From NCBI GenBank assembly GCA_947166565.1, contig CAMVEL010000017.1:1-41607 (forward strand): a stretch of DNA of 41,607 nt, in the 5' to 3' direction. Positions 23,171 through 31,464 of the stretch are shown here, in pieces. Position 1 is the first letter of the stretch. The number at the start of each line of letters is the position of its first letter. This stretch comes from an uncultured Erysipelotrichaceae bacterium. GTDB taxonomy: Bacteria > Bacillota_I > Bacilli_A > RFN20 > CAG-826. A model generated the notes under the pieces. The model saw only the letters and a list, made by a program, of their open reading frames with translations. It had not been told where the DNA came from and searched no databases. A program made the position numbers and the translations under genes.

Positions 23171-24449
23171 CCCTATACTCCTTCATGGCCTTCAAGGCGT
23201 CTTCGATCGCTTTTTCGCGCTCCTTCTTTTCAACGTTAGGAAAGAGAGCCCAATTAGCGTTCATCGGGGAAAACATCTTTTCCGGAGCGTTCAAAATATA
23301 GGAAATGAGGGCACCCGTGACGGTGTTTTTAGGAACCCTGACAAAGGGAAGGCCGAGCATTCTACGCTCAGCGTTAATCGCACATATGATGCCCATCATG
23401 GCGGATTCGACATACCCTTCCACCCCGCTAAGCTGTCCCGCCACGAAAACATTTGGCTTCGCTTTCAAGGAAAGATCCTCATCGAGACAACGCGGGGAAT
23501 CGAGGTAGGAATTGCGGTGCATCAAACCATAACGGACGAATTCGGCGTTTTCCAAACCGGGAATCATCGAGAAGACTCTTTTTTGCTCCGAATAAGTGAG
23601 ATTGGTTTGGAAACCGACGAGATTGTAATAATCGCCCAAGGCGGTGTCTTGGCGAAGCTGCAAAGCGGCATAAGGATGATGATTCTCATCGGATAAACCA
23701 AATGGTTTAAGGGGGCCGTGTCTTAAAGTTTCCGCTCCTCTAGAAGCTATGACCTCCACAGGCAGACATCCTTCAAAATATTTGGTATCGAAATCGTGGA
23801 CGAGGGCTTTCTCGGCGTTGACGAGTTCATGATGGAAGGCAAGGTATTCGTCTTTGGTGAACGGGCAATTGATGTATGCCTCATCCCCTTGGTTGAAGCG
23901 GGATTTGTAATAAGCTTTCGAAAAATCGATGGTGTCCTTCTTAACGATCGGGGCTGAGGCGTCGAAGAACGAGAACGATTTCTTCCCAACTAGTTCGGTT
24001 ATGTTCTCCATCAATTCCCCGTCTGACAACGGACCGGTAGCCAAGATGGTCAATTCATCATCGAATTCCTTAACCTCTTCATAATGAATATGAAGATTTG
24101 GGAAGGACTTCAACTTTTCGGTGATGTCCTTAGCAAAACCATCGCGGTCGACCGAAAGGGCGTTGCCCGCGGGGACCTCGTTTTTGGCAGCGGATTCCAT
24201 GGTTAAGGAACCAAGGATCCGCATCTCCTCCTTCTGCAGCCCCGAGGCGTTTGTGAGCTGTTTGGATTTAAGCGAATTGGAACAAACGAGCTCCCCGAAT
24301 AAATCGGTATGATGGGCGTGGTCATCGACAAGGGGTCTTCTTTCATACAAATGGACTTCATAACCCCGTTTAAGCAAATAAAAGCAGGCTTCGCTTCCAG
24401 CTAGACCTGCTCCGATGATTTTTACTATTCGTTTCTCACTCTTTTCCAT
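23154..24449 (-). CDS. trmFO: methylenetetrahydrofolate-tRNA-(uracil-54-C5)-methyltransferase
   Basis: A 431-residue FAD protein that makes 5-methyluridine at position 54 of tRNA using methylenetetrahydrofolate. The N-terminus has the dinucleotide-binding motif IIGAGLAGSEAC, and TrmFO-type motifs such as LVCSNSLKSKQLTNASGLQKEEMR and GQLSGVEGYVESAMMG are clear. The length fits the family (430-450). TrmFO is typical of Firmicutes, which lack the SAM-dependent TrmA. It lies 12 nt after topA. The start lacks a Shine-Dalgarno, with an AT-rich TTTAAT 6 nt upstream. Confidence 0.96.
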   Translation of the reverse strand: MEKSEKRIVKIIGAGLAGSEACFYLLKRGYEVHLYERRPLVDDHAHHTDLFGELVCSNSLKSKQLTNASGLQKEEMRILGSLTMESAAKNEVPAGNALSVDRDGFAKDITEKLKSFPNLHIHYEEVKEFDDELTILATGPLSDGELMENITELVGKKSFSFFDASAPIVKKDTIDFSKAYYKSRFNQGDEAYINCPFTKDEYLAFHHELVNAEKALVHDFDTKYFEGCLPVEVIASRGAETLRHGPLKPFGLSDENHHPYAALQLRQDTALGDYYNLVGFQTNLTYSEQKRVFSMIPGLENAEFVRYGLMHRNSYLDSPRCLDEDLSLKAKPNVFVAGQLSGVEGYVESAMMGIICAINAERRMLGLPFVRVPKNTVTGALISYILNAPEKMFSPMNANWALFPNVEKKEREKAIEDALKAMKEYRDAIDR

Positions 24450-24461
24450 GAGGAAATTAAA

Positions 24462-26615
24462 TCATTCATCCTTGTGTTCGGGAATAGGTTCCGTGAATTT
24501 GCATCTTGGAAAACGTGAGCACCCGAAGAAGAGCGAGTCGCGATGATGACGGATGACAAGGTGGCCTATTCCACATTTCGGGCATGGTTTGTCGGTGGGC
24601 TTTGGGGGCTCCGCTGGTTTGGTTTCCTTTTTACGGTAGACCTTTTTGTCTTTGTTTTTGGTGTAATGGCAGTTCGGGAAATTGCTGCATCCGATGAATT
24701 TTTCCCCTTTGCGATTGGCTTTTTCGATCAAAGGCGCGCCGCATTCAGGGCACATTTCCCCAGTCTGTTTCTCCTCTTTTCTGATGTAATCGCATTCAGG
24801 ATAGCCGGAACATCCAACGAAGAAGACCCCGGATCTGCTCTTTCTTTCGACGAGTGGTTTGCCGCATATCGGACAAAGCTCACCTGTTTTTTTAGGCTGG
24901 CGTTTGGTCATCGCCGATTTAGCTTCGGTCCATTGCTTATTGAATGGGGTGTAGAAATCGGTTAAGGCCTGGAGGAAATCGAGTTGACCAACCGCGATTT
25001 TATCGAGGACGGCTTCCATTTCGGCGGTGTATTCCAAATCGATGACCCTTGGGAAATACTCAAAAAGGACATCGATGCAGGCTTTGCCATCTTCCGTTGG
25101 GGTCAAAACTCCACGGTTGTTGGTTACGTATTTCCTTTTCACCAACGTTTCGACGGTCGTGGCGTAGGTTGATGGGCGTCCAATGCCCTTATCTTCCATG
25201 GCTTTGACAATGGAAGCGACGTTATATGGAGGATTTGATTTCGTGAATTTTTGATCGGCTTTGGATGAAGAGACGTCTAGGAGTTCTCCTTCATGCATTT
25301 CCGGAAGGGAGGACGAATCGTCTTCCTCAAATTCCCCATATATAGCTGTATATCCAGGGAAAACAGTGGTTGTCCCGCTTAAAAGGAACTCAAGACCGTT
25401 CCCTTCAAGGACGACTTTGGTGGAATCGGAGATCTTTGGAGCCATGGTTGAGGCGATGGCCCTACAATAGATAAGGCGATAGATCTTCGCTTCATCTTGG
25501 CTAACGTATTGGGCGACGACTTCCGGAGTCCTATGGGTTCCGGTCGGACGGATGGCTTCGTGGGCGTCTTGGGCTCCATCGCCCTTGCGAAGGGTGCCAA
25601 CGTAATTCGCGCCGAAGCGTTCGGTGATATAAGGAACGGAATGGGCGTAGAAGAAATGCGGGGAAATCCTCGTGGAATCCGTACGCATATAAGTGATTAA
25701 ACCAATATGTTCTGAGTTCTTACCTTCGAAAAGGGTCTGGGCAACCGCTTGAGTCCTAACGTTGGAGAACCCGTATTTATTGAAGGCAGCCTGTTGCATC
25801 GTCGAGGTGGTGAAAGGCATAGGCGGATAAGACTTATTGCCTTTGGTGATATCGATCTTCTTGACGGAAAGCTTCGCGGGGATACGAGCTAAAATGGCAT
25901 CGGCAGCTTCTTTGTTTCCGATGTTGGTGGCATTCTTGTTGAACTCGTCGATTTTCTTGGCGATAGGGACGCCATCGACGGATAGAAGGGTGGCTTTGCG
26001 AGGCTTGCCATCAACCAGGACTTCGATTTCAACGGTCCAATATTCCTTCTTCCGTTTTTCGTACTCCTCAATTTCGTTCTGACGGTCGACGATCATGCGC
26101 AAAGCCGCGGATTGAACCCTGCCCGCAGACTTGATGCCAACGCGCCTTTGCAAAAGGGAGGAAACACGGAATCCGACGATCCTATCCTCCATTCTCCTCA
26201 CGATTTGGGCATGGACCAAATCCATGTCGATTGTGCGTGGCGAATTGATTGAATTTAAGACCACGTCCTTGGTAATTTCCTCAAAAGTGACCCTTGGAGT
26301 GCTATTTATCGGCAAGCCCAAAAGTTCTGCCAAATGGTAGGAAATGGCTTCTCCTTCGCGGTCAGGGTCGGTTGCCAAGATGACCGAATCGGCCTTCTTG
26401 ACTTCGGCTGAAAGCTCATTGATTAATTTTCGTTTTGGAACGGGGATCGTCCAATCGGGACGGAAGTTATCCTCAACGATGACCCCAAGCCCGCCGATAC
26501 CGCGCGTCGAAAGATCGCGGACATGACCTTGGGAGGCCATGACCTTGTAATCCGATCCCAGAAATCTGGATATCGCTTCTGACTTGGTTGGGGATTCTAC
26601 AATTACTAATTTCAT
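24462..26615 (-). CDS. topA: DNA topoisomerase I
   Basis: A 717-residue type IA topoisomerase relaxing negative supercoils. It starts with the TOPRIM domain (LVIVESPTKSEAISRFLG, with ATDPDREGEAISYHL about residue 80), and the catalytic Tyr is in LITYMRTDSTRIS (~305). The C-terminus has three zinc-ribbon units, each CPxCG ... CSxxPxC (about 585, 630 and 680), which bind single-stranded DNA. It has its own promoter, TTGACA-17-TATATT, with a leader of about 8 nt and no Shine-Dalgarno. The order dprA-topA-trmFO-xerC is the usual Firmicutes one. Confidence 0.97.
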   Translation of the reverse strand: MKLVIVESPTKSEAISRFLGSDYKVMASQGHVRDLSTRGIGGLGVIVEDNFRPDWTIPVPKRKLINELSAEVKKADSVILATDPDREGEAISYHLAELLGLPINSTPRVTFEEITKDVVLNSINSPRTIDMDLVHAQIVRRMEDRIVGFRVSSLLQRRVGIKSAGRVQSAALRMIVDRQNEIEEYEKRKKEYWTVEIEVLVDGKPRKATLLSVDGVPIAKKIDEFNKNATNIGNKEAADAILARIPAKLSVKKIDITKGNKSYPPMPFTTSTMQQAAFNKYGFSNVRTQAVAQTLFEGKNSEHIGLITYMRTDSTRISPHFFYAHSVPYITERFGANYVGTLRKGDGAQDAHEAIRPTGTHRTPEVVAQYVSQDEAKIYRLIYCRAIASTMAPKISDSTKVVLEGNGLEFLLSGTTTVFPGYTAIYGEFEEDDSSSLPEMHEGELLDVSSSKADQKFTKSNPPYNVASIVKAMEDKGIGRPSTYATTVETLVKRKYVTNNRGVLTPTEDGKACIDVLFEYFPRVIDLEYTAEMEAVLDKIAVGQLDFLQALTDFYTPFNKQWTEAKSAMTKRQPKKTGELCPICGKPLVERKSRSGVFFVGCSGYPECDYIRKEEKQTGEMCPECGAPLIEKANRKGEKFIGCSNFPNCHYTKNKDKKVYRKKETKPAEPPKPTDKPCPKCGIGHLVIRHHRDSLFFGCSRFPRCKFTEPIPEHKDE

Positions 26616-26630
26616 GTTGTCGCGATAGAG

Positions 26631-26659
26631 AATATAGATGTGCTTTTTGAGGTTGTCAA
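26631..26659 (-). promoter_or_regulatory. topA promoter
   Basis: On the minus strand a consensus TTGACA (26659-26654), 17-nt spacer and TATATT (26636-26631). The ATG is 15 nt past the -10, so the leader is about 8 nt and has no ribosome site. An AT-rich inverted repeat (TATAAATAAA/TTTATTTATA, about 26696-26720) lies further upstream and may end the dprA transcript. Confidence 0.72.
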
Positions 26660-26753
26660 AGTGTAGAAAGCGGTTTCATGCCCTTGCTAATTCCTTATAA
26701 ATAAATCTTCTTTATTTATAGAAAATGGCCAATATTTTTTCCCTTCATTTGGC

Positions 26754-27551
26754 TTAGGAATTCGTTATGCCCATTTGAAAAAGAATGTCGTCTGAAGAAG
26801 ATACCAAAGCTGCTCCATCGCTGATGAAAACGTTGTTCAGGTTCCCTTCGTTCGCCCTAAAAGGAAGACAGGCGACATCTCCTCCTTTGTTTAATGTCAA
26901 AGCCACGGTCTCCAGCACTCCTTCATGGGGGAAAGCGCTAGAAACGAAGAGCAAATGGCTTAATTGGGCCATGAGCCAATTGGACTGCAAAACCCTAATC
27001 GGCGAGGCTTTGGTGCCAGGCGGAAAAATCGAAATAGCAAGGCCCTTCTTTTTGGCCGCGCGGATCAATTCCGTTTTCGATGGCGGATCGTACATATCTA
27101 TTCCGCAGGGCAAGCAGGCAACGGGCTTCCCATACTCCAAAGCCACGTTCATGGTTATCTCCTGCGTCCCTTTTATTAGTCCGGAGATGACCGTGACCCT
27201 TTCGTCTTTGGCTAAGCCCTTGACGATTTCCCTAAGAAGCGAATCGGTCTCGGGGTCCAATTCCTTTGAGCCGCAGACACCGATTAGCCTTGATGGGTTA
27301 GCGAGTAAACTGATGTCGCCGTCATAATAAATAACCAAAGGCGGTCTAGCGACGGTTTGCAAAAAGGCAGGGTAATCAGGGTCTAGGTAAGTCAGGCAAT
27401 TATAGCGTAATGAGGCTACCGCCCTTTTGGCCGTGGCAACGTCAATCTCTTGCCGCGAATGGATGTGGTCCACTATCTTCAACCATTCTCCTTCGTGGAT
27501 CAAAGATAGGTAAATTAGAATCTCTCTTGAGGTAATTGTTTCAGATTCCAT
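26754..27551 (-). CDS. dprA: divergent DprA/Smf-family protein
   Basis: A 265-residue protein with the DprA Rossmann layout: an N-terminal helical part, IGVCGSKELDPETDSLLREIV, VISGLIKGTQEITMNVALEYG, LPCGIDMYDPPSKTELI, and a late NWLMAQLSHLLFV. DprA loads RecA on single-stranded DNA during transformation. Several signature residues differ: SGLARGID is SGLIKGTQ, the RNR-I-A-LS motif is SNWLMAQLS, and the SGSL loop is HEGVL. The C-terminal DML1-like winged helix is absent. So the fold is likely but DNA or RecA loading may be altered. The start has AGGAGG. Its place before topA matches B. subtilis. Confidence 0.82.
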   Translation of the reverse strand: MESETITSREILIYLSLIHEGEWLKIVDHIHSRQEIDVATAKRAVASLRYNCLTYLDPDYPAFLQTVARPPLVIYYDGDISLLANPSRLIGVCGSKELDPETDSLLREIVKGLAKDERVTVISGLIKGTQEITMNVALEYGKPVACLPCGIDMYDPPSKTELIRAAKKKGLAISIFPPGTKASPIRVLQSNWLMAQLSHLLFVSSAFPHEGVLETVALTLNKGGDVACLPFRANEGNLNNVFISDGAALVSSSDDILFQMGITNS

Positions 27552-27624
27552 AAAAAGTCCTCCTACTTACTAATAGGGGGAAAAATTAAAAAATGGCTCA
27601 AAAAATTTTAAAAAGACGAAAAAA

Positions 27625-28251
27625 TTAAATATCAAATAACGAAAGCTGCTTTTGGAAGAATTTCTTCACGGGGCCAAAACTCCTTCTATGGACGCCTGGA
27701 ATTGGTCCATTGGCCTCAAGTTCCGCCATATGGGCTTTCGTACCATATCCTTTATGGGATGAAAAGGAAAAAGCTGGATATTCTTTTTCTAGTTCGTTCA
27801 TGTAACGGTCACGGGTGACTTTGGCCAAAATTGAGGCCGCGGCGATGTTAAGGCATTTGGCGTCGCCCTTGATGATGGGGACGACTTCGCTTTTCATGTT
27901 TTTTAAAGGCATCGCATCGGTGAGGATGAGATCATAATCGACCTTGATTTGGCTTATGGCCTGTTTCATGGCGATTTTGGTCGCCTCATATATATTGTAT
28001 TTATCTATGTCTTCCGCGGAGACCAAAGCAATGCCATACCCAAGGGCCTTTTCCTTTATTTCCTCGTAAATGGCTTCTCTAGCCTTCTCGCTCATTTGCT
28101 TAGAGTCGTTGATGGCATCGTTTTCATAATCGGGCGGGAAAACGACCGCGGCCGCACAAACAGGTCCAGCCAAAGGTCCTCGCCCGGCTTCGTCTACGCC
28201 GACTATGAGTTTGACGGAAGAGGAATAGTAATTTCGTTCTTCCGTTAGCAT
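27625..28251 (-). CDS. rnhB: ribonuclease HII
   Basis: A 208-residue RNase HII that removes ribonucleotides from DNA and RNA-DNA hybrids. The GVDEAGRGPLAGPV signature near residue 20 carries the Asp-Glu of the catalytic centre, DAMPLK (~112) the next Asp, and the later Asp lies in TRDRYMNELE. GYGTKAHM and HRRSFGPVKKF are also typical. The start overlaps the rbgA stop by 7 nt, so translation is coupled. Confidence 0.97.
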   Translation of the reverse strand: MLTEERNYYSSSVKLIVGVDEAGRGPLAGPVCAAAVVFPPDYENDAINDSKQMSEKAREAIYEEIKEKALGYGIALVSAEDIDKYNIYEATKIAMKQAISQIKVDYDLILTDAMPLKNMKSEVVPIIKGDAKCLNIAAASILAKVTRDRYMNELEKEYPAFSFSSHKGYGTKAHMAELEANGPIPGVHRRSFGPVKKFFQKQLSLFDI

Positions 28252-29102
28252 TCTGGTTTCTCCAATGAAATATTCCCAAGAAGCCCGTCCTTGAATTCTT
28301 TTATAAGAAGGTAGGCGGCTTTGTTCAAAGATAGATCACCGCCTTCGAGGAGGCCGCGTCTAGAGGCAATTGCGGTGAAGGCTTCTTCCGAGGTCATTTT
28401 GGAAGCGTCTTCTATGCCAAATCTATCGCGCAAAAACAGGGGGTACTCTTCCTTAATATATATAAATAAGGATTCAGCGATATCTTCAGTGGGCAAAACG
28501 TCCTCTCTCATGCTCCCCAAAAGGGCTAATTTAACGGCTTGTTCTCTAGTTGGATAATTCATCGGAAGGATGCCCGGAGTATCAAGAAGGGTGAAATCGT
28601 CATTGATCTTGATCCATTGTTCCGCGCGGGTGACGCCGGCTTTATTGCCAACGACCGCTACCTTGCGTCCGCGGATATTGTTTATGAGGGTGCTTTTGCC
28701 AACGTTAGGGATTCCTATGACCATCACCCTGATGGGTTGTTTCTTCATTCCATAACGTTTTTCCTTTTCTCTTTTCGAAGCCACCAAAGGGGTTGAAGTC
28801 TCAGCGAGCAAGGAAACGAATTTGTCCTTTTTCAGATTGCCCGCAATCGCCGGCACTCCAGTTTTGGAAAAATAGCGGAGCCAGGCTTTGGTGACATCCG
28901 GATCGGAGGAATCTGATTTCGTCAACAAAAGGAGTCTCGCCTTTTGGCCGACAAGTTCATTCAAAAGGGGGTTGCGCGATGCTAAAGGAGCCCTTGAATC
29001 GACCAGTTCAACTATCAAATCGACGCTTTTGACGTATCCGGAAAGAATACGGAGGGCTTTTTGCATATGACCTGGAAAATAATGAACATTCTGTTGTTTC
29101 AT
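28245..29102 (-). CDS. rbgA: ribosome biogenesis GTPase RbgA (YlqF)
   Basis: A 285-residue circularly permuted GTPase required for late 50S assembly in Bacilli. G motifs come in permuted order: TKSD (G4, about residue 63), then GIPNVGKSTLIN (G1, ~127), then DTPGI (G3, ~170). The N-terminus NVHYFPGHMQKALR is typical. I chose the ATG at 29102, 2 nt after the lepB stop, with CTGGAG just upstream; the longer frame runs back into lepB. The order rplS-lepB-rbgA-rnhB is common in Firmicutes and links ribosome assembly genes. Confidence 0.96.
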   Translation of the reverse strand: MKQQNVHYFPGHMQKALRILSGYVKSVDLIVELVDSRAPLASRNPLLNELVGQKARLLLLTKSDSSDPDVTKAWLRYFSKTGVPAIAGNLKKDKFVSLLAETSTPLVASKREKEKRYGMKKQPIRVMVIGIPNVGKSTLINNIRGRKVAVVGNKAGVTRAEQWIKINDDFTLLDTPGILPMNYPTREQAVKLALLGSMREDVLPTEDIAESLFIYIKEEYPLFLRDRFGIEDASKMTSEEAFTAIASRRGLLEGGDLSLNKAAYLLIKEFKDGLLGNISLEKPEC

Positions 29103-29104
29103 AA

Positions 29105-29989
29105 TTAATGCTCCAGATTTATGTAATCCCAAGGCATCCTAATCTTGTCGAGACGGAATTTCGTTTTGAAGGAATCGCCTTCCAAAACCAATTCTCTCAT
29201 CCCCGTGATTAAGCAGGCCTTCCCTTGAATCATCCAGTCTTTAATCGGGCCTTCTGCTCTAGAGTCGTTGGAAAAACCTGCTCTACGGTTATCACCAACC
29301 AAATAATATTCGCCATCTCCCAAAGTCGCGGTGGACATTGGGTAGCGAAAGGCAAAGCTCGTGTATTTCAAAACGCTGCCACTAGAGCTAACAATATCCG
29401 GATAATCTTCCTCGGTATAGAGGTTATCAAGAACAATCGTCTCTCCCGAGGCGGTCTTGATCGTGGTCTTTCCCCAAACGGAATTGCCCTTTATCTCTTC
29501 GTTAAGCAAAGGGTCGTTGACGATGGTGACTGTTTCACCAGGGAGGCCGATGATCCTTTTAATCTTTAGCTCCGCGCTTTTACGAAGAACTCCGCCCGTA
29601 TAATCAGTTGGATAATAGGTGTAAACAATATCGAAACGTTTCAAGGACGGAAGCCAGGTATCTCTCTTATCCGATTTCCCCCATCCATAATCGATGAGGT
29701 CTCCTTCATGGCTCGAGGATCCAGAATACCAGTTCTTCGCAGCTCCTGAAGAGGAAACGGAATTTTTGTTTAAGGTTGGGTACATGGACATTCCGTTAAT
29801 AAAGAAGGCATCGCCAAAGGCAACGTTACGATAAACGAGCGTAGCAACAGGAAAAATAGAAATGACAACAAGAGTCAAAAGAACGATATTGAAAACCGTC
29901 AAGAAAATAGAAAGTTTCTTCTTTTTCTTGTCTTCCTTCTTGCTCTCCTGAATGCTAGGAAGCTCGCTTTTGTCCTTTTCTTCGTCCAT
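29105..29989 (-). CDS. lepB: signal peptidase I
   Basis: A 294-residue type I signal peptidase that removes signal peptides from exported proteins outside the membrane. A Lys-rich N-terminus is followed by one membrane helix (~26-52). The catalytic Ser68 is in NGMSMYPTL, the general-base Lys in KIKRIIGLPGE (~147) and the box E in GDNRRAGFSNDSR. The family is often 170-200 residues in Gram-positives; here an insertion lies between Ser and Lys (~80-135). The promoter TTGATA-17-TATAAT lies so close that the ATG is 8 nt past the -10, and there is no Shine-Dalgarno: probably leaderless. Confidence 0.95.
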   Translation of the reverse strand: MDEEKDKSELPSIQESKKEDKKKKKLSIFLTVFNIVLLTLVVISIFPVATLVYRNVAFGDAFFINGMSMYPTLNKNSVSSSGAAKNWYSGSSSHEGDLIDYGWGKSDKRDTWLPSLKRFDIVYTYYPTDYTGGVLRKSAELKIKRIIGLPGETVTIVNDPLLNEEIKGNSVWGKTTIKTASGETIVLDNLYTEEDYPDIVSSSGSVLKYTSFAFRYPMSTATLGDGEYYLVGDNRRAGFSNDSRAEGPIKDWMIQGKACLITGMRELVLEGDSFKTKFRLDKIRMPWDYINLEH

Positions 29990-29997
29990 GTAGGAAG

Positions 29998-30032
29998 ATT
30001 ATAGAATCATAAACACTCGTTATCAACGAGTG
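29998..30032 (-). promoter_or_regulatory. lepB promoter with overlapping 8-3-8 palindrome
   Basis: Minus strand: TTGATA (30026-30021), 17-nt spacer, TATAAT (30003-29998). CACTCGTT (30014-30021) and AACGAGTG (30025-30032) are perfect inverted arms with a 3-nt centre, covering the -35. A regulator may bind here; alternatively the arms fold as a hairpin in read-through RNA. Confidence 0.7.
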
Positions 30033-30054
30033 AAATATAACTCAAAAGATAGAA

Positions 30055-30078
30055 AAAAGCCCGCTTTCACGGGCTTTT
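30055..30078. terminator. terminator after rplS
   Basis: AAAAGCCCG (30055-30063) pairs with CGGGCTTTT (30070-30078). On the minus strand it runs into TTTTTTC. It ends the rplS transcript before the lepB promoter. Confidence 0.92.
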
Positions 30079-30120
30079 AAGGTCACTTTTGAGTTAGCTT
30101 TGCCAAACGCTTTGACAAAC

Positions 30121-30468
30121 TTAGTCGGCAGATTTGATACGGGCAGCTTTGCCGGAGAGCTTACGAAGATAGGTAATCTTGTTGCGGCGGACTTTACCAC
30201 GTCTCACAACTTCAATCTTGGCGATTGCTGGTGAATTGACGGGGAAGGTACGCTCGACACCGACACCAGAGGAAAGTTTACGAACGGTGAAGGTTTCGGA
30301 AACGCCACCACCACGGCGCTGGATAACAACGCCTTCGAATACTTGGTTACGTTCCTTCTTGTTCTCGATGATGCGGACATACACCTTGATGGTGTCGCCG
30401 GAAGAGAATTCAGGAATATCTTTGCGAAGCTGACGGGCAGTAATCTCATTAACAAGGTTGTTGTTCAT
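30121..30468 (-). CDS. rplS: 50S ribosomal protein L19
   Basis: A 115-residue L19 from the ATG at 30468, which has AAAGGAG upstream; the longer frame reaches into the leader RNA. The family pattern is complete: [46 protein letters not shown], and the basic C-terminus [20 protein letters not shown]19 sits at the 30S-50S interface. In most Firmicutes rplS follows trmD; here it is alone with its own promoter, leader and terminator, because rpsP-khpA-rimM-trmD point the other way. Confidence 0.97.
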   Translation of the reverse strand: MNNNLVNEITARQLRKDIPEFSSGDTIKVYVRIIENKKERNQVFEGVVIQRRGGGVSETFTVRKLSSGVGVERTFPVNSPAIAKIEVVRRGKVRRNKITYLRKLSGKAARIKSAD

Positions 30469-30559
30469 TTTGATTGCTCCTTTCGTTGGGATGATCTGAC
30501 ATCCAGGCACATACCATAAGTGACAAATGCAGCGGTGCCTGATGGCGTCTTAAGACGCG
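30469..30559 (-). ncRNA. rplS leader RNA, probable L19 leader
   Basis: A leader of about 90 nt precedes rplS. It contains the perfect palindrome GCGTCTTAAGACGC, a GGCAC...GTGCC arm pair and GGATG...CATCC before the ribosome site. Firmicutes rplS genes often carry an autoregulatory L19 leader with several short hairpins; position and layout fit but I have not matched the consensus. Confidence 0.5.
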
Positions 30560-30565
30560 AACAAG

Positions 30566-30594
30566 ATATTACACAAGCCAAGAAGGGAATGCAA
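30566..30594 (-). promoter_or_regulatory. rplS promoter
   Basis: Minus strand: TTGCAT (30594-30589), 17-nt spacer, TAATAT (30571-30566). Initiation is expected near 30559. Confidence 0.7.
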
Positions 30595-30702
30595 TCATTA
30601 ATTGATTGAGGAAGAAGAACAAAAAGGGCCAAATACATACCTCTTTGATAACAAAAAATAGGGGGTTCAACAAAAACCTTTTGTCATCGGATGTTTTTGA
30701 AT

Positions 30703-30838
30703 TGTAAAGTATTTTTGCTTTACATTGTTTTAGTATGTTAAGCTATTTTACTTTACACAATAATTATTTAGATAACATCTAATGTTTTTATGCTGTTAAG
30801 TAAATATGCTTGACACTATTGTAGAAGGCGAATAAAAT
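30703..30838 (+). promoter_or_regulatory. rpsP operon promoter with three 22-bp operator-like repeats
   Basis: TTGACA (30810-30815), 17-nt spacer and TAAAAT (30833-30838) form a near-consensus promoter 30 nt before the rpsP ATG. Three inverted repeats of the form TGTWAAG-N8-CTTKACA lie at 30703-30724 (perfect 7-bp arms), 30736-30757 and 30794-30815. The right arm of the third contains the -35 hexamer. An extra inverted repeat TTAGAT-AAC-ATCTAA is at 30768-30782. The rest of this gap (30595-30702) shows no gene. Confidence 0.75.
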
Positions 30839-30868
30839 ACGCAACGGAAAGAAAGGAGTCCAAAAATA

Positions 30869-31138
30869 ATGGTTAAAATCAGACTTACAAGAACAGGCCG
30901 TCATAACGATCCAAGCTATCGTATCGTCGTTGCCGATTCCCACTATGCGAGGGATGGCAGAAACATCGCCACAATCGGCATTTATGATCCAGCCAAAGGC
31001 GTTGATGGCGCAACAATTGATGAAGCTTTAGCCCTTCAATGGCTCAACAACGGTGCCGCTCCAACCGATACCGTTCGCGCTATCCTCTCTGCTAAAGGCA
31101 TCATGACGAAATTCGCCGCCGAAAAAGGTAAAAAGTAA
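30869..31138 (+). CDS. rpsP: 30S ribosomal protein S16
   Basis: An 89-residue S16 of normal length: VKIRLTRTGRHNDPSYRIVVADS at the start, RDGRNIATIGIYDP and a C-terminal helix ending in basic residues. S16 binds 16S rRNA early in 30S assembly. AAAGGAG precedes the ATG. It is the first gene of the rightward block rpsP-khpA-rimM-trmD, and its stop overlaps the khpA start (TAATG). Confidence 0.98.
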   Translation: MVKIRLTRTGRHNDPSYRIVVADSHYARDGRNIATIGIYDPAKGVDGATIDEALALQWLNNGAAPTDTVRAILSAKGIMTKFAAEKGKK

Positions 31139-31431
31139 TGAGCGAAGAAAGAGAAATCGATTGGGGATCAATCATCCACCCTATTATCGATCCCCTCGTT
31201 GAAAATCCTGAATCCGTTATGATTCGCGTCGATAACGCGCATAACGAGAAAGGTATTCGTCTTCTAATCGTTGCTGAAGACCACGATACCGCTCGCCTCG
31301 TCGGCAAGAAAGGTATAGTCGCAAGCGCCCTCCGCGACGTCGTTGGAATGGTAACTAAAGCCAACGGAACGAACGAAAGGGTGTTCCTCAAGTTCGAATC
31401 CTTCGGAAACGAAGAACAAGAAAGCGAATAA
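31138..31431 (+). CDS. khpA: KH-domain RNA-binding protein KhpA
   Basis: A 97-residue protein with a single type II KH domain: IRVDNAHNEKGIRLLIVAEDHDTARLVGKKGIVASALRDVV, where GKKG is the GxxG loop. KhpA (YlqC) works with KhpB/EloR in RNA binding and cell elongation in Gram-positives. It is slightly longer than usual (75-80), with acidic ends. It sits in the standard place between rpsP and rimM and is coupled to rpsP by a one-base overlap. Confidence 0.95.
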   Translation: MSEEREIDWGSIIHPIIDPLVENPESVMIRVDNAHNEKGIRLLIVAEDHDTARLVGKKGIVASALRDVVGMVTKANGTNERVFLKFESFGNEEQESE

Positions 31432-31438
31432 ACCACTT

Positions 31439-31464
31439 CGGCAGGCTTCGACCTGCCGTTTTTT
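31439..31464 (+). terminator. terminator-like hairpin touching the rimM start codon
   Basis: CGGCAGG (31439-31445) pairs with CCTGCCG (31452-31458) around CTTCGA, then TTTTTT (31459-31464), and the rimM ATG is the very next base. This is a full intrinsic-terminator shape, and it leaves no room for a Shine-Dalgarno. It should lower rimM-trmD expression relative to rpsP-khpA. Confidence 0.85.

Noticed and set aside
30703-30815. CIRCE, CtsR or GlnR operators before rpsP
   Set aside because: Arms, spacer length and core bases differ from each of these consensus sites.
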